The notes: generated by a model not told the origin, from the letters alone. A DNA stretch of 12,252 nucleotides from CAYMTT01 sp964393465 (GCA_964393465.1 CAYMTT010000019.1:1-12252), one strand, 5' to 3'. Positions 1 through 6,934 are shown, numbered from the stretch's first letter. Program-made: numbers and translations.

Positions 1-1296
1 ATCCCCCTCAACGATGTACAACTCCGATTCTTCCGGTTTTCGGGAAGAGCAATCGGCCAGCTTGCCCGGGAGAGCCAATCCTTCCAGAGCCCCTTTTCTG
101 AGCACCGTTTGCCGGGCGGCTCTCGCGGCTTTTCTGGCCTTGGAAGAAATGATGCATTTTTCGATAATGGCCCGGCTGTCCTGAGGATTTCTTTCCAAAA
201 AATCCATCAAGCCTTCGGAAACCACCGTATCTACGGCCACTCTGGCTTCAGGATTTCCCAGTTTAGCTTTGGTCTGGCCTTCGAATTGGGGTTCTCTTAT
301 CTTTACCGAAACCACGGCGGTCAAGCCCTCCCTGACGTCGTCTCCGGTAAGATTATCTTCGGCCCCTTTCAGGAAATTGTTCTTTTTGGCGTAATCGTTC
401 AAAGAGCGGGTCAAAGCGGTTCTGAATCCGGTCAAATGCATGCCCCCTTCTCCGGTATATATGTTGTTGGCGAAACTCTCTTCGTAAGCTTCCATGTCAT
501 CGGTGTACTGGAAGGCGGTTTCCACTAAAATACCTTCTTGCTCTCCGTTAACGTAAAAAGTGGTGGGATGCGTGGCCGTGTGCCCGCCAATGAGGTATTT
601 GACGTAGGAATTGATTCCTCCTTCGAAATAAAAGCCGTATTTTTTCTCCTCTTTGGGATTCCTTTTATCTTCCACGCTGATTCTCACGCCTTTGGTGAGA
701 TAAGCCTGCTGGCGCAGATGATTCAGGATTTTCTTCAAGTCGAATTTTACATCCTTGAATATTTCCGAATCGGGAACGAAAGAAACCGTTGTTCCGTTGT
801 TCCGGCATCCGCCCTCTTTTTTTAATTTGGTTTTGGGCTTGCCTTTTCCGTATTCCTGGCTGTATTTTTTACCGTCCCTGCAGATTTCAGCCCTCATCCA
901 GGAAGACAAGGCGCAAACCACCGAAACTCCGACTCCGTGCAGGCCGCCGGCCACCTGGTAGGATTTGCCTCCGAATTTGGCTCCGGCATGCAGAGTGGTC
1001 ATTACCGTCTCCAAGGCGGATTTATTGGTTTGGGGGTGTTTTTCCACGGGAATCCCCCGGCCATCATCTGAAGTCATAACTTTGTTTTCCGGCAGAAGGG
1101 TCACGGTAACATTTTTGGCGTATCCGGCGATGGCTTCGTCAATGCTGTTGTCAATGCATTCCCAAATCAAATGATGCAGGCCTTCTGTGCCGGTGGAACC
1201 TATATACATTCCCGGCCGCTTTCTGACCGGCTCCAAACCTTCCAAAACGTAAATGTCTTTTGCTCCGTAATCGCTTGTTTTTTTGGCTTTTGGCAT
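1..1296 (-). CDS. gyrB: DNA gyrase subunit B, N-terminal part (cut by left window edge)
   Basis: This is the ATPase and transducer half of a type IIA topoisomerase B subunit, which with GyrA introduces negative supercoils using ATP. About 432 codons are visible from the ATG at 1296. The GHKL ATPase signatures are in order: GLEPVRKRPGMYIGS near residues 20-35, ECIDNSIDEA with the ATP-binding Glu/Asp-Asn, DDGRGIP, and the glycine-rich lid GGLHGVGVSVV. The QTK loop (EGQTKAKLGNPEAR) carries the conserved transducer lysine. The visible part ends in the Toprim domain at SELYIVEGD, whose Glu (about residue 430) is the catalytic acid, so the remaining Toprim and C-terminal residues lie outside the window. 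The lid reads SVVCALS where Asn is usual at the Cys. The gene starts 2 nt after the pheT stop and has a Shine-Dalgarno inside the pheT end, so it is the third gene of pheS-pheT-gyrB. ParE is the alternative; GyrB is favoured because reduced genomes usually keep only one such enzyme. Confidence 0.95.
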   Translation of the reverse strand, partial: MPKAKKTSDYGAKDIYVLEGLEPVRKRPGMYIGSTGTEGLHHLIWECIDNSIDEAIAGYAKNVTVTLLPENKVMTSDDGRGIPVEKHPQTNKSALETVMTTLHAGAKFGGKSYQVAGGLHGVGVSVVCALSSWMRAEICRDGKKYSQEYGKGKPKTKLKKEGGCRNNGTTVSFVPDSEIFKDVKFDLKKILNHLRQQAYLTKGVRISVEDKRNPKEEKKYGFYFEGGINSYVKYLIGGHTATHPTTFYVNGEQEGILVETAFQYTDDMEAYEESFANNIYTGEGGMHLTGFRTALTRSLNDYAKKNNFLKGAEDNLTGDDVREGLTAVVSVKIREPQFEGQTKAKLGNPEARVAVDTVVSEGLMDFLERNPQDSRAIIEKCIISSKARKAARAARQTVLRKGALEGLALPGKLADCSSRKPEESELYIVEGD

Positions 1297-1298
1297 AT

Positions 1299-3314
1299 TT
1301 ATTTTCTCACCTGCCATTCCGGATTTTCCTCCAGAACGCTTATTATTTTATTATGTATTTCGTCCACCTCTTTTGAATTTAAAGTTTTATCTTCGGACTG
1401 ATAGACTATATGGAAAGCGAAATTCTTTTTTCCTTCGGGCAGCTCCTGGCCTTCGTAAACGTCGAAAAGATCGACATCCCTGACCAATATTCCTCCTGCC
1501 TGGTTGATGACGTTTAAAACTTCGACGACTTTAGTTTTTCCGGGAACCAACAAAGCCAGATCCCTGACAGACGAAGGATATTTGGAAAGCGGCAGATATT
1601 CGTGCTCTTCGGAACAAAGCTTAGAAAGCAAATCGAAGTCGAAATCGAAAATGGCGACCTTGCCGGAAATTCCCATGGCCTGCATTATCTCCAAGGAAAC
1701 TTCCCCCAAGAAGCCGACTTCTTTTCCCCCTATCTTTATCTCTGCCGATTTTTTGGGATGCCAAACGACAGAATCACGGCTTTCCGGAGTAGCCCGGTAA
1801 TCATTGTACCAGACGTCGGAAATTCCGAGCTTGTTCAAAAGCAGATCGACCGTTCCTTTCGATCGACGGAAATCTCCCCCGAGAATAAGGCCGGTCAGGC
1901 GCTTTTGTTCTTTTCCCGTTCCGGTAAAGACTTTTCCCATTTCGAACATTTCGATACGATCGAAACGCCTGGAATTGAAACTAACGCTTTTCAGAAGGCT
2001 GGGAATAAGGCTGGGCCTCAGATATTTGTATTCGGCGCTCACCGGATTTTCCAATTCAGATATTTTGCGATATTTGAAAGCGGAAACCAATTTTTCAGAA
2101 ATGAAAGAATAACTGCAGGCTTCTGAGAATCCGGCTTCCTTCAAAACGTCCTTGGCCCGGTTTTCCCAGAAAAAATCAATATTCCTTTCGGGAGGAATAA
2201 GGGCGGAAAAAGGGAAAACGGCGGGAATCTTTTCATAGCCCTTTACCCTTCCGAGCTCCTCAATTAAATCTTCCGGGATTGAAACGTCGAAACGCCCTGT
2301 CGAGACGGAAACCGAAAGAAACTTCTTTTTGCCGGCTTTAACCTTAAAACCGAGCTTGGAAAGAATTTTAACCGCTTCTTTCAAAGAAAAAGAAATTCCC
2401 AAAAGGCTTTCTGCATATCCCAGGTCCAGGGACAATTTAACTTCTCTAATTTTTCTAAAAGACGAATCAAGAGGAGCCAAAGCGGCTTTGCCTCCCGCCG
2501 TCTGCTGGATAAGATCAATGGTTCTCTCCAAAGCTTTTAGCTGCAGTCCGGGGTCCACTCCGTGTTCAAATCTGAAAGAAGCGTCGGTCTTTAAGCCAAG
2601 CTCCTTGGATCCCTTTCTGATGGTCTTTGGATCGAAATCGGCAGATTCCAGCACTATGGATTCGGTCATCTTTTCCACTTCGGGCCCCTGTCCTCCTTTG
2701 ATGCCGGCCACGGCAACGGGGCCTTTGGAATCGGCGATCACCAAAACTCCGGGATTAAGCTCATACTCGATTCCGTCCAAACTGACCATCTTTTCTCCTT
2801 TTCTGGCGAATCTGACGATTATCTTGCCGGAAATCTTGTCGAGATCGAAAGCGTGCAGGGGCTGGCCGGTTTCCAGCATGGCGTAATTGGCGCTGTCCAC
2901 TATATTGTTTATGGGGCGCAAGCCGCAGGTCTGAAGCCTTTCTTTCATCCAAGCGGGAGAAGAGCCGACTTTAATCCCTTTCACAATCCAGACGGAGTAC
3001 CTGGGACAAGCTTTTTTTTCTTTCACTTCCACGGAGATCGAATCTTTGGTTCTCCCGCCTCCTTTTTTGATTTTGGAACCGGGTTCCTTCAAATCCAAAT
3101 CCGTCACCACCGCTATCTCTCTGGCGATGCCCTTGTGAGAAAAACAATCCCCGGCTCTGTTGGGCAAAACGTCTATATCCAAAAACCAATCCTTTCCAGA
3201 TTTTCCGACCTCGACCACTTCAAAACTGTGCATGGTCAAAAGGCCGGCCAGTTTTTCGGGCGGAGGAAGCTTTTTTTTGAAAAACGACTGCAACCAATTA
3301 TATGAAAAAACCAT
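1299..3314 (-). CDS. pheT: Phenylalanine--tRNA ligase beta subunit, compact form without N-terminal OB domain
   Basis: PheT is the large subunit of the (alpha-beta)2 enzyme that charges tRNA-Phe. At 671 aa it is clearly shorter than the usual roughly 790-800 aa. The N-terminus MVFSYNWLQ is canonical, but SFEVVEVG (residues 30-37) runs almost directly into FLDIDVLPNRAGDCFS (44-59), so the EMAP-like tRNA-binding OB fold (B2) normally inserted here is absent. The remaining order is intact: B3/B4 editing region about 100-255 (RPINNIVD, GQPLHAFD, SFRFEHGVDP), B5 about 290-360, the catalytic-like core about 375-565 (ENPVSAEYKYLRPSLIPSLL, FEMGKVF) and the C-terminal FDX-ACB anticodon-binding domain about 575-671 (LSKYPSSVRDLALLV). 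The ATG lies 2 nt after the pheS stop with no good Shine-Dalgarno, which suggests coupling to pheS. A gyrB ribosome binding site overlaps its end. Confidence 0.96.
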   Translation of the reverse strand: MVFSYNWLQSFFKKKLPPPEKLAGLLTMHSFEVVEVGKSGKDWFLDIDVLPNRAGDCFSHKGIAREIAVVTDLDLKEPGSKIKKGGGRTKDSISVEVKEKKACPRYSVWIVKGIKVGSSPAWMKERLQTCGLRPINNIVDSANYAMLETGQPLHAFDLDKISGKIIVRFARKGEKMVSLDGIEYELNPGVLVIADSKGPVAVAGIKGGQGPEVEKMTESIVLESADFDPKTIRKGSKELGLKTDASFRFEHGVDPGLQLKALERTIDLIQQTAGGKAALAPLDSSFRKIREVKLSLDLGYAESLLGISFSLKEAVKILSKLGFKVKAGKKKFLSVSVSTGRFDVSIPEDLIEELGRVKGYEKIPAVFPFSALIPPERNIDFFWENRAKDVLKEAGFSEACSYSFISEKLVSAFKYRKISELENPVSAEYKYLRPSLIPSLLKSVSFNSRRFDRIEMFEMGKVFTGTGKEQKRLTGLILGGDFRRSKGTVDLLLNKLGISDVWYNDYRATPESRDSVVWHPKKSAEIKIGGKEVGFLGEVSLEIMQAMGISGKVAIFDFDFDLLSKLCSEEHEYLPLSKYPSSVRDLALLVPGKTKVVEVLNVINQAGGILVRDVDLFDVYEGQELPEGKKNFAFHIVYQSEDKTLNSKEVDEIHNKIISVLEENPEWQVRK
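1306..1312 (-). promoter_or_regulatory. Shine-Dalgarno of gyrB inside the 3' end of pheT
   Basis: On the minus strand AGGTGAG lies 9 nt before the gyrB ATG. AGGTGA is fully complementary to UCACCU at the conserved 3' end of 16S rRNA. It fixes the gyrB start and is one of only two strong ribosome binding sites seen here. Most internal genes lack one. Confidence 0.7.
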
Positions 3315-3316
3315 GT

Positions 3317-4330
3317 TTAAAACTGATTAAGAAATCTCAAATCGTTGGAAAACAGCAGACGGATATCCCCGATCTTGTATCTCATCATGGCCAGCCTGTC
3401 CATACCCATTCCGAAAGCGAATCCCTGCCAGCTTTTCGGAGTCAAACCGGCCGCTTTCAAAACGTTGGGATGAACCATGCCGGCTCCCATCATCTCTATC
3501 CAGCCGCTCTGAGAACAGCTGCTGCAGCCCCGGCCTCCGCAATTAAGGCAGGTCATATCAACTTCGAAGGAAGGTTCGGTGAACGGAAAATAGCTCGGCC
3601 TCATTCTTATCTTTACCGGCTTTTTAAAAAACCTGGCGAAAAACTCTTCTATAATCGCTTTGAAGTTGGCCGCCGATACTTTCTTATCCACCATCAAGCC
3701 TTCTATCTGATGGAAGTTTATCTCATGGGAAGCGTCGGTGGCCTCGTGCCTGAAAATCCGCCCGGGAACCACTATTCTCAAAGGAGGCTGGTTTTTTTCC
3801 ATATACCTAACCTGGACGGGGCTGGTATGGGTTCTAAGCAGAAGGCCGTTTTTTAAGTAAAATGTGTTCCAGAGATCCCTGGCCGGATGGTCCTTGGGAA
3901 TATTCAGGGCGTCGAAATTGTATCTTTCCGTTTCAATCTCGGGCCCTTCTATAATCGAAAACCCCATGGATTGGAATATCTCGGCGCTTTCCATTTTTAT
4001 CAAAGTAAGAGGATGCAAATGCCCGATCTTTGGTTTTTGGCCGGGCAATGAAACGTCTATCCATTCTTTTTCTTCGGCTTCCCGGCGAATTTTTTCTTTC
4101 AGCTCCTCAGATTTGCGGTCGAATTTTATCTTTAAAGAATTCTTTAATTCGTTGGCCAGCTTTCCCGACTCCGCTCTCTCTTTTTCGGGCAGAGATCCGA
4201 GGGAACGCAAAAACAGGGTAATCTCCCCTTTTTTGCCCAGATAGTCGCGGAAAGCCTTGTCCAAATCCTTCAAATCGCCGGATTTTTCGAGCGCTTTTTC
4301 AGCTTCAATTTTGATTTTTTCCAGCTCCAT
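3317..4330 (-). CDS. pheS: Phenylalanine--tRNA ligase alpha subunit
   Basis: PheS is the catalytic class II subunit that activates phenylalanine and pairs with PheT encoded 2 nt downstream. From the MELEKIK start it is 337 aa, normal for bacteria. An N-terminal helical coiled-coil arm (about 1-90) containing YLGKKGEIT contacts tRNA. The class II core follows: motif 1 around MGFSIIEGPEIE, motif 2 around GRIFRHEATDASHEINFHQIEG, and motif 3 in GFAFGMGMDRLAMMRY. Four cysteines (CLNCGGRGCSSC, about residues 261-272) sit just before GWIEMMGAGMVHPNV and form a zinc-knuckle-like loop that some phyla have and E. coli lacks. Start choice: ATGs at 4339 and 4330 are in frame. I prefer 4330 because a -35/-10 pair would start the mRNA one base before it. 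The upstream ATG would add three residues and has AAGG only 4-5 nt before it. Confidence 0.96.
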   Translation of the reverse strand: MELEKIKIEAEKALEKSGDLKDLDKAFRDYLGKKGEITLFLRSLGSLPEKERAESGKLANELKNSLKIKFDRKSEELKEKIRREAEEKEWIDVSLPGQKPKIGHLHPLTLIKMESAEIFQSMGFSIIEGPEIETERYNFDALNIPKDHPARDLWNTFYLKNGLLLRTHTSPVQVRYMEKNQPPLRIVVPGRIFRHEATDASHEINFHQIEGLMVDKKVSAANFKAIIEEFFARFFKKPVKIRMRPSYFPFTEPSFEVDMTCLNCGGRGCSSCSQSGWIEMMGAGMVHPNVLKAAGLTPKSWQGFAFGMGMDRLAMMRYKIGDIRLLFSNDLRFLNQF

Positions 4331-4366
4331 TCTATACATTTTACCTTAATTTTAACTTAAAATCAA
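4331..4366 (-). promoter_or_regulatory. Predicted sigma70-type promoter of pheS-pheT-gyrB, leaderless geometry
   Basis: On the minus strand TTGATT (4361-4366) and TAAAAT (4338-4343) are separated by exactly 17 bp. A start point 7 nt past the -10 falls at 4331, one base before the ATG at 4330. A second TAAAAT (4349-4354) has a poorer -35 and would place the start 3 nt before the other in-frame ATG at 4339. The site lies just after the terminator of the preceding tRNA operon. It is predicted from motif match and spacing only. Confidence 0.5.
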
Positions 4367-4377
4367 CTGTGGAAAAC

Positions 4378-4415
4378 CAAAGAAAAAGACAGAGTTAAAG
4401 CTAGCTCTGCCTTTT
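4378..4415 (-). terminator. Rho-independent terminator of the frr-to-tRNA operon
   Basis: On the minus strand AAAAGGCAGAG (4415-4405), a 10-nt loop and CTCTGTCTTTT (4394-4384) form an 11-bp stem with a single G-U wobble. It merges into a T-rich tract, TTTTTCTTT. It lies 13 nt past the CCA of tRNA-Asp and before the pheS promoter, so it separates the two operons. Confidence 0.85.
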
Positions 4416-4428
4416 GAAAAATCCTGAA

Positions 4429-4505
4429 TGGCGGGGACGACCGGACTCGAACCGGCAACCTCATCCGTGACAGGGATGCGATCTGACCAATTGATCTACG
4501 TCCCC
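4429..4505 (-). tRNA. tRNA-Asp (anticodon GTC)
   Basis: A complete cloverleaf can be drawn. The acceptor stem is GGGGACG paired with CGTCCCC. The D arm is GATC/GATC with a 9-nt loop. The anticodon stem CATCC/GGATG closes loop CTGTCAC (anticodon GTC). The variable loop is AGGTT, and the T arm is GCCGG/CCGGT with loop TTCGAGT and a terminal G-U pair. The discriminator is G73, the known Asp identity base. The three bases after it are CCA (4431-4429), so the 3' end appears encoded here, unlike in the two tRNAs before it. It is the last gene of the cluster, ahead of the terminator. Confidence 0.97.
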
Positions 4506-4522
4506 CCGAAAAAAAGAACCTA

Positions 4523-4595
4523 TGCCGGCGGCAGGATTCGAACCTGCGACCTTAGCCTTATGAAGACTCCGCTCTAACCACTGAGCTACGCCGGC
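4523..4595 (-). tRNA. tRNA with anticodon CAT: elongator Met, or Ile2 read through lysidine
   Basis: The 73-nt cloverleaf has a perfect acceptor stem GCCGGCG/CGCCGGC, D stem GCTC/GAGC with an 8-nt loop, anticodon loop TTCATAA (anticodon CAT), variable loop AGGTC, T stem GCAGG/CCTGC with loop TTCGAAT, and discriminator A73. C11-G24 and a fully paired 1-72 exclude the initiator, which is encoded just upstream. The anticodon stem has a G27-A43 mismatch and a U30-G40 wobble. No CCA is encoded (TAG follows A73). CAT is shared by elongator tRNA-Met and by tRNA-Ile2, whose C34 is changed to lysidine by TilS. The sequence alone does not decide; Met is slightly preferred. Confidence 0.93.
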
Positions 4596-4603
4596 AAAAA
4601 ATG

Positions 4604-4675
4604 TTGCGGGGGTGGGAATTGAACCCACGACCTCGTGGTTATGAGCCACGCGAGCTACCGCTGCTCCACCCCGCT
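4604..4675 (-). tRNA. Initiator tRNA-fMet (anticodon CAT)
   Basis: The 72-nt cloverleaf has acceptor AGCGGGG/CCCCGCA with an unpaired A1-A72, D stem GAGC/GCTC giving A11-U24, a short 7-nt D loop, anticodon stem CGTGG/CCACG around CTCATAA, variable loop AGGTC, T stem GTGGG/CCCAC and A73. The 1-72 mismatch (needed for formylation and to block elongation) and A11-U24 are the classic bacterial initiator marks. The anticodon stem has UGG/CCA rather than the usual three consecutive G-C pairs. CCA is not encoded. The 5' end lies 15 nt after the stop of the upstream protein gene, so it is probably released from a mixed mRNA-tRNA transcript by RNase P. Confidence 0.96.
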
Positions 4676-4690
4676 GCGTACCATTCTAAC

Positions 4691-5227
4691 TCATTTCTCT
4701 ATAATCTGCAAGGACAGAAAGGCTTTTTTGTATTCTTGAAGGGTTTTTTGGGCCTCCTCCAAAGTCAGGCTCTGATCGGGATTATGGACTATGTTGTTGC
4801 GCAGCCTGTGGGCTTTGCGGATCTCTTCCATGTTGGGCAGAGTGGCCGAACTGAGTTTTTCCAGCCTTTCTTCAAAAGTGGCTCCGGGAAAGCGCATTCT
4901 TTTCAAGGCCGAATCGAACATCTGGTCCGCTTCAATTAAAGCCAGCTTGTATTCCGACTCTTCTCCCGTTTCCAGCCTGCCGGTTATCTTGTTCCAATTC
5001 TTGGTTATTCTCTTGGCGCCAAACGGCCTGAAAGTGAAAAACTCCACGGCGTTCTGGAATAAAAGCCACTGCAAATAATGGGTTTTGAATAAAGCCAGGG
5101 CCACGATGCCGGCCAACAAAACGGCGCTCACCAATATAAAAACTACTTTTAAAACGGCCAGGCTTTCCTGAACCTGCTGAGAAAGAAGAAAAGAAATCAC
5201 CTTGTTGAAATCTATATCATAATTCAT
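4691..5227 (-). CDS. Membrane-anchored HEPN-like protein of unknown function
   Basis: This is a 178-aa protein with no family I can name with certainty. A hydrophobic helix at about residues 22-47 predicts one transmembrane anchor with no cleavage site. It is followed by basic and aromatic residues and a soluble, mostly helical domain (about 75-178). That domain contains KNWNKI, LALIEADQMFDSAL and HRLRNNIVHN. R143-NNIV-H148 fits the R-x4-6-H motif of HEPN domains, many of which are RNases or nucleotide-binding helical bundles, and the arrangement of helices before and after the motif also fits. Catalytic activity is not shown. The start overlaps the gatA end by 11 nt, implying translational coupling, and the stop lies 15 nt before tRNA-fMet. 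I recall similar RN-x3-H helical proteins as common in Candidate Phyla genomes, but this is memory, not a search. Confidence 0.85.
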   Translation of the reverse strand: MNYDIDFNKVISFLLSQQVQESLAVLKVVFILVSAVLLAGIVALALFKTHYLQWLLFQNAVEFFTFRPFGAKRITKNWNKITGRLETGEESEYKLALIEADQMFDSALKRMRFPGATFEERLEKLSSATLPNMEEIRKAHRLRNNIVHNPDQSLTLEEAQKTLQEYKKAFLSLQIIEK

Positions 5228-6641
5228 ATGGAGTTTGTTCGAATTTTTCCCCTAATGATAATATTTTGTTCTCCTCGAAGGGCTTGCCTATTATCTGGAG
5301 CCCCACCGGAAGATTATCGGCTTTGCCGACCGGGATAGAAACGGCGGGCAAACCGGCCAGATTGACGCTAGTGGTGAAAATGTCCGACAAATACATGGAA
5401 ACGGGGTCCTTTTTTTTCTGGCCCAGTTTGAAGGCCGGAGTCGGAGAAGTCGGAGCCATTAAAACATCGATTTTTGAAAAAACCTTCCGGAAATCCTCTA
5501 TTATCTTTGTCCTCACTTTCTGGGCCCGCAAATAATAAGCTTGGTAGTATCCGGAAGACAAAGCGTAAGTTCCCAGCATGATTCTTCTGGCAACCTCCTG
5601 ACCGAATCCTCCGCTTCTGCTTTTCAAATAAACTTCCAGCAGGTCGGAGCCTTTTGCAGAAAACCCGTATTTTATTCCGTCGTACCTGGCCAAATTGGAA
5701 GAAACTTCGCAAGCCATAATAATGTAATAGGCAGCCAGGGCGTAATCGGTGTGAGGCAGGCTCACTTCTTTTATCAACGCTCCTTTTTTTTCAAACTCTT
5801 TTATGGAACCCCTCACCATGTTTTCGGTTTTTTTATCCATGCCCCTAACGAAATATTCCTTGGGAACTCCGATTTTCAAGCCTTTCATGGAAATTTTGGA
5901 GTTTCCCAATTTGTATTCCAGGCTGGTGGAATCGAGCGGATCTTTCCCGGAAAAGGCCTGGAAAACCATCCTGGCGTCCCTGGCGCTTTTGGTAAAGGGC
6001 CCTATCTGGTCCAAAGAAGAAGCCATGGATATGAGCCCGAATCTGGAAACGGTGCCGTAAGTGGGCTTCAAGCCAACCACTCCGCAAAAGGAAGCTGGCA
6101 GTCTTATGGAGCCTCCGGTATCGGATCCCAAAGCGTAACAAGCCATGCCGTCTGCCACGGCGGCGGCCGGCCCCCCCGAAGACCCTCCGGGAACTCTGGA
6201 AAGATCATTTGGATTTTTGGTCGGAAAAAAAGCCGAATTTTCGCAGGAAGACCCCATGGCGAACTCATCCAGGTTGGCCTTTCCCAGAAAAACCGCTCCC
6301 TGTTTTTTAAGTCTTGAAACGCAGGTGGCGTCGTAAGGAGCCTTATAGTTTTCAAGGACTTTGGATCCGGCAGTGCACTTCAAACCCTCCAGCATAATAT
6401 TGTCTTTCAAAACCAAAGGTATTCCGGCCAGCGGCGGAAGATCGGCTCGGGAAGAAATAAACTCGTCGGTCTTTTTGGCCTGCAAAAGAGCGCCTTGCGC
6501 ATCCACGGTTATGAAAGAGCGGATCTGACTGTCCCTTTGCGAAATCCTGTCCAGATAGGCTTTGGCCAGTTCCATGGCCGAAAACTTTTTCTTTTTCAGC
6601 CCTTTCTGGATCTGGATTATGTTAAGGGAAGTCAAATTCAT
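5217..6641 (-). CDS. gatA: Aspartyl/glutamyl-tRNA(Asn/Gln) amidotransferase subunit A
   Basis: GatA is the glutaminase of the GatCAB complex. It hydrolyses glutamine and passes ammonia to GatB, which amidates mischarged Glu-tRNA-Gln or Asp-tRNA-Asn. The 474-aa length is normal. All three residues of the amidase Ser-cisSer-Lys triad are visible: K79 (LVLKDN), S154 (PGGSSGG) and S178 (SDTGGSIRLP), at the same numbers as in the well-studied Staphylococcus aureus enzyme. The amidase signature runs through GGSSGGPAAAVADG. Its ATG overlaps the gatC stop in an ATGA, so the two are coupled. gatB is not in the window and is presumably elsewhere on the chromosome. The downstream gene overlaps its end by 11 nt. 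Confidence 0.97.
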   Translation of the reverse strand: MNLTSLNIIQIQKGLKKKKFSAMELAKAYLDRISQRDSQIRSFITVDAQGALLQAKKTDEFISSRADLPPLAGIPLVLKDNIMLEGLKCTAGSKVLENYKAPYDATCVSRLKKQGAVFLGKANLDEFAMGSSCENSAFFPTKNPNDLSRVPGGSSGGPAAAVADGMACYALGSDTGGSIRLPASFCGVVGLKPTYGTVSRFGLISMASSLDQIGPFTKSARDARMVFQAFSGKDPLDSTSLEYKLGNSKISMKGLKIGVPKEYFVRGMDKKTENMVRGSIKEFEKKGALIKEVSLPHTDYALAAYYIIMACEVSSNLARYDGIKYGFSAKGSDLLEVYLKSRSGGFGQEVARRIMLGTYALSSGYYQAYYLRAQKVRTKIIEDFRKVFSKIDVLMAPTSPTPAFKLGQKKKDPVSMYLSDIFTTSVNLAGLPAVSIPVGKADNLPVGLQIIGKPFEENKILSLGEKFEQTPYEL

Positions 6642-6931
6642 TTTCGAAGAATGGATTTAACTTTTATGTATCCTTTCTTTTTTTCGGGAGCGGAATCCAG
6701 AAGCTTCCCGACCCTGGAAGGCTTTTCTTTTTTCACCTCGTCTTGCCTAAAGACATTTTCTGCGGCCAAGGGATGGGAAGTCGGAGAAACGGAAGAAACG
6801 TCCAGCTTCTTGAGTTTTTCCACGTAATTCAAAATCGAAGAAAGCTCTTTTTGGAATTTCGAGGCTTCCGATTCTTTCAGACCCAAACGGGCCAATTCGG
6901 CTATGTGTTTTACCTCCTTTTTGGATATCAT
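6638..6931 (-). CDS. gatC: Aspartyl/glutamyl-tRNA(Asn/Gln) amidotransferase subunit C
   Basis: GatC is the small subunit that wraps around GatA and stabilises the GatA-GatB contact. The 97-aa protein begins with the family pattern MISKKEVKHIAELARLGL, a conserved helix. It continues with a second helix (FQKELSSILNYVEKLKKLD), the Ser/Pro-rich segment ending TSHPL, and the FRQDEV strand typical of the family. The ATG is 3 nt after the mreB stop with no convincing Shine-Dalgarno upstream. A perfect AAAGGAGGT inside codons 3-6 only encodes KKEV. The stop overlaps the gatA start by 4 nt. Confidence 0.94.
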   Translation of the reverse strand: MISKKEVKHIAELARLGLKESEASKFQKELSSILNYVEKLKKLDVSSVSPTSHPLAAENVFRQDEVKKEKPSRVGKLLDSAPEKKKGYIKVKSILRK

Positions 6932-6934
6932 AAA

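Noticed and set aside
109..528. Plus-strand open frames opposite gyrB
   Set aside because: The minus strand encodes all gyrase B signatures across this range, so the plus frames are shadows.
4506..4522. T-run between the CAT tRNA and tRNA-Asp as a terminator
   Set aside because: No dedicated hairpin precedes it, and a well-formed terminator lies after tRNA-Asp.
5541..6317. A 258-codon plus-strand open frame antisense to gatA
   Set aside because: It lies wholly within gatA, has no ribosome binding site, has low-complexity shadow composition and shows no recognisable motif. gatA is certain by its catalytic triad.
6912..6920. Perfect Shine-Dalgarno AAAGGAGGT on the minus strand inside gatC
   Set aside because: It encodes the conserved KKEV of the GatC N-terminus, and no ATG, GTG or TTG follows at a suitable distance (ATA does). 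It is a coding coincidence.
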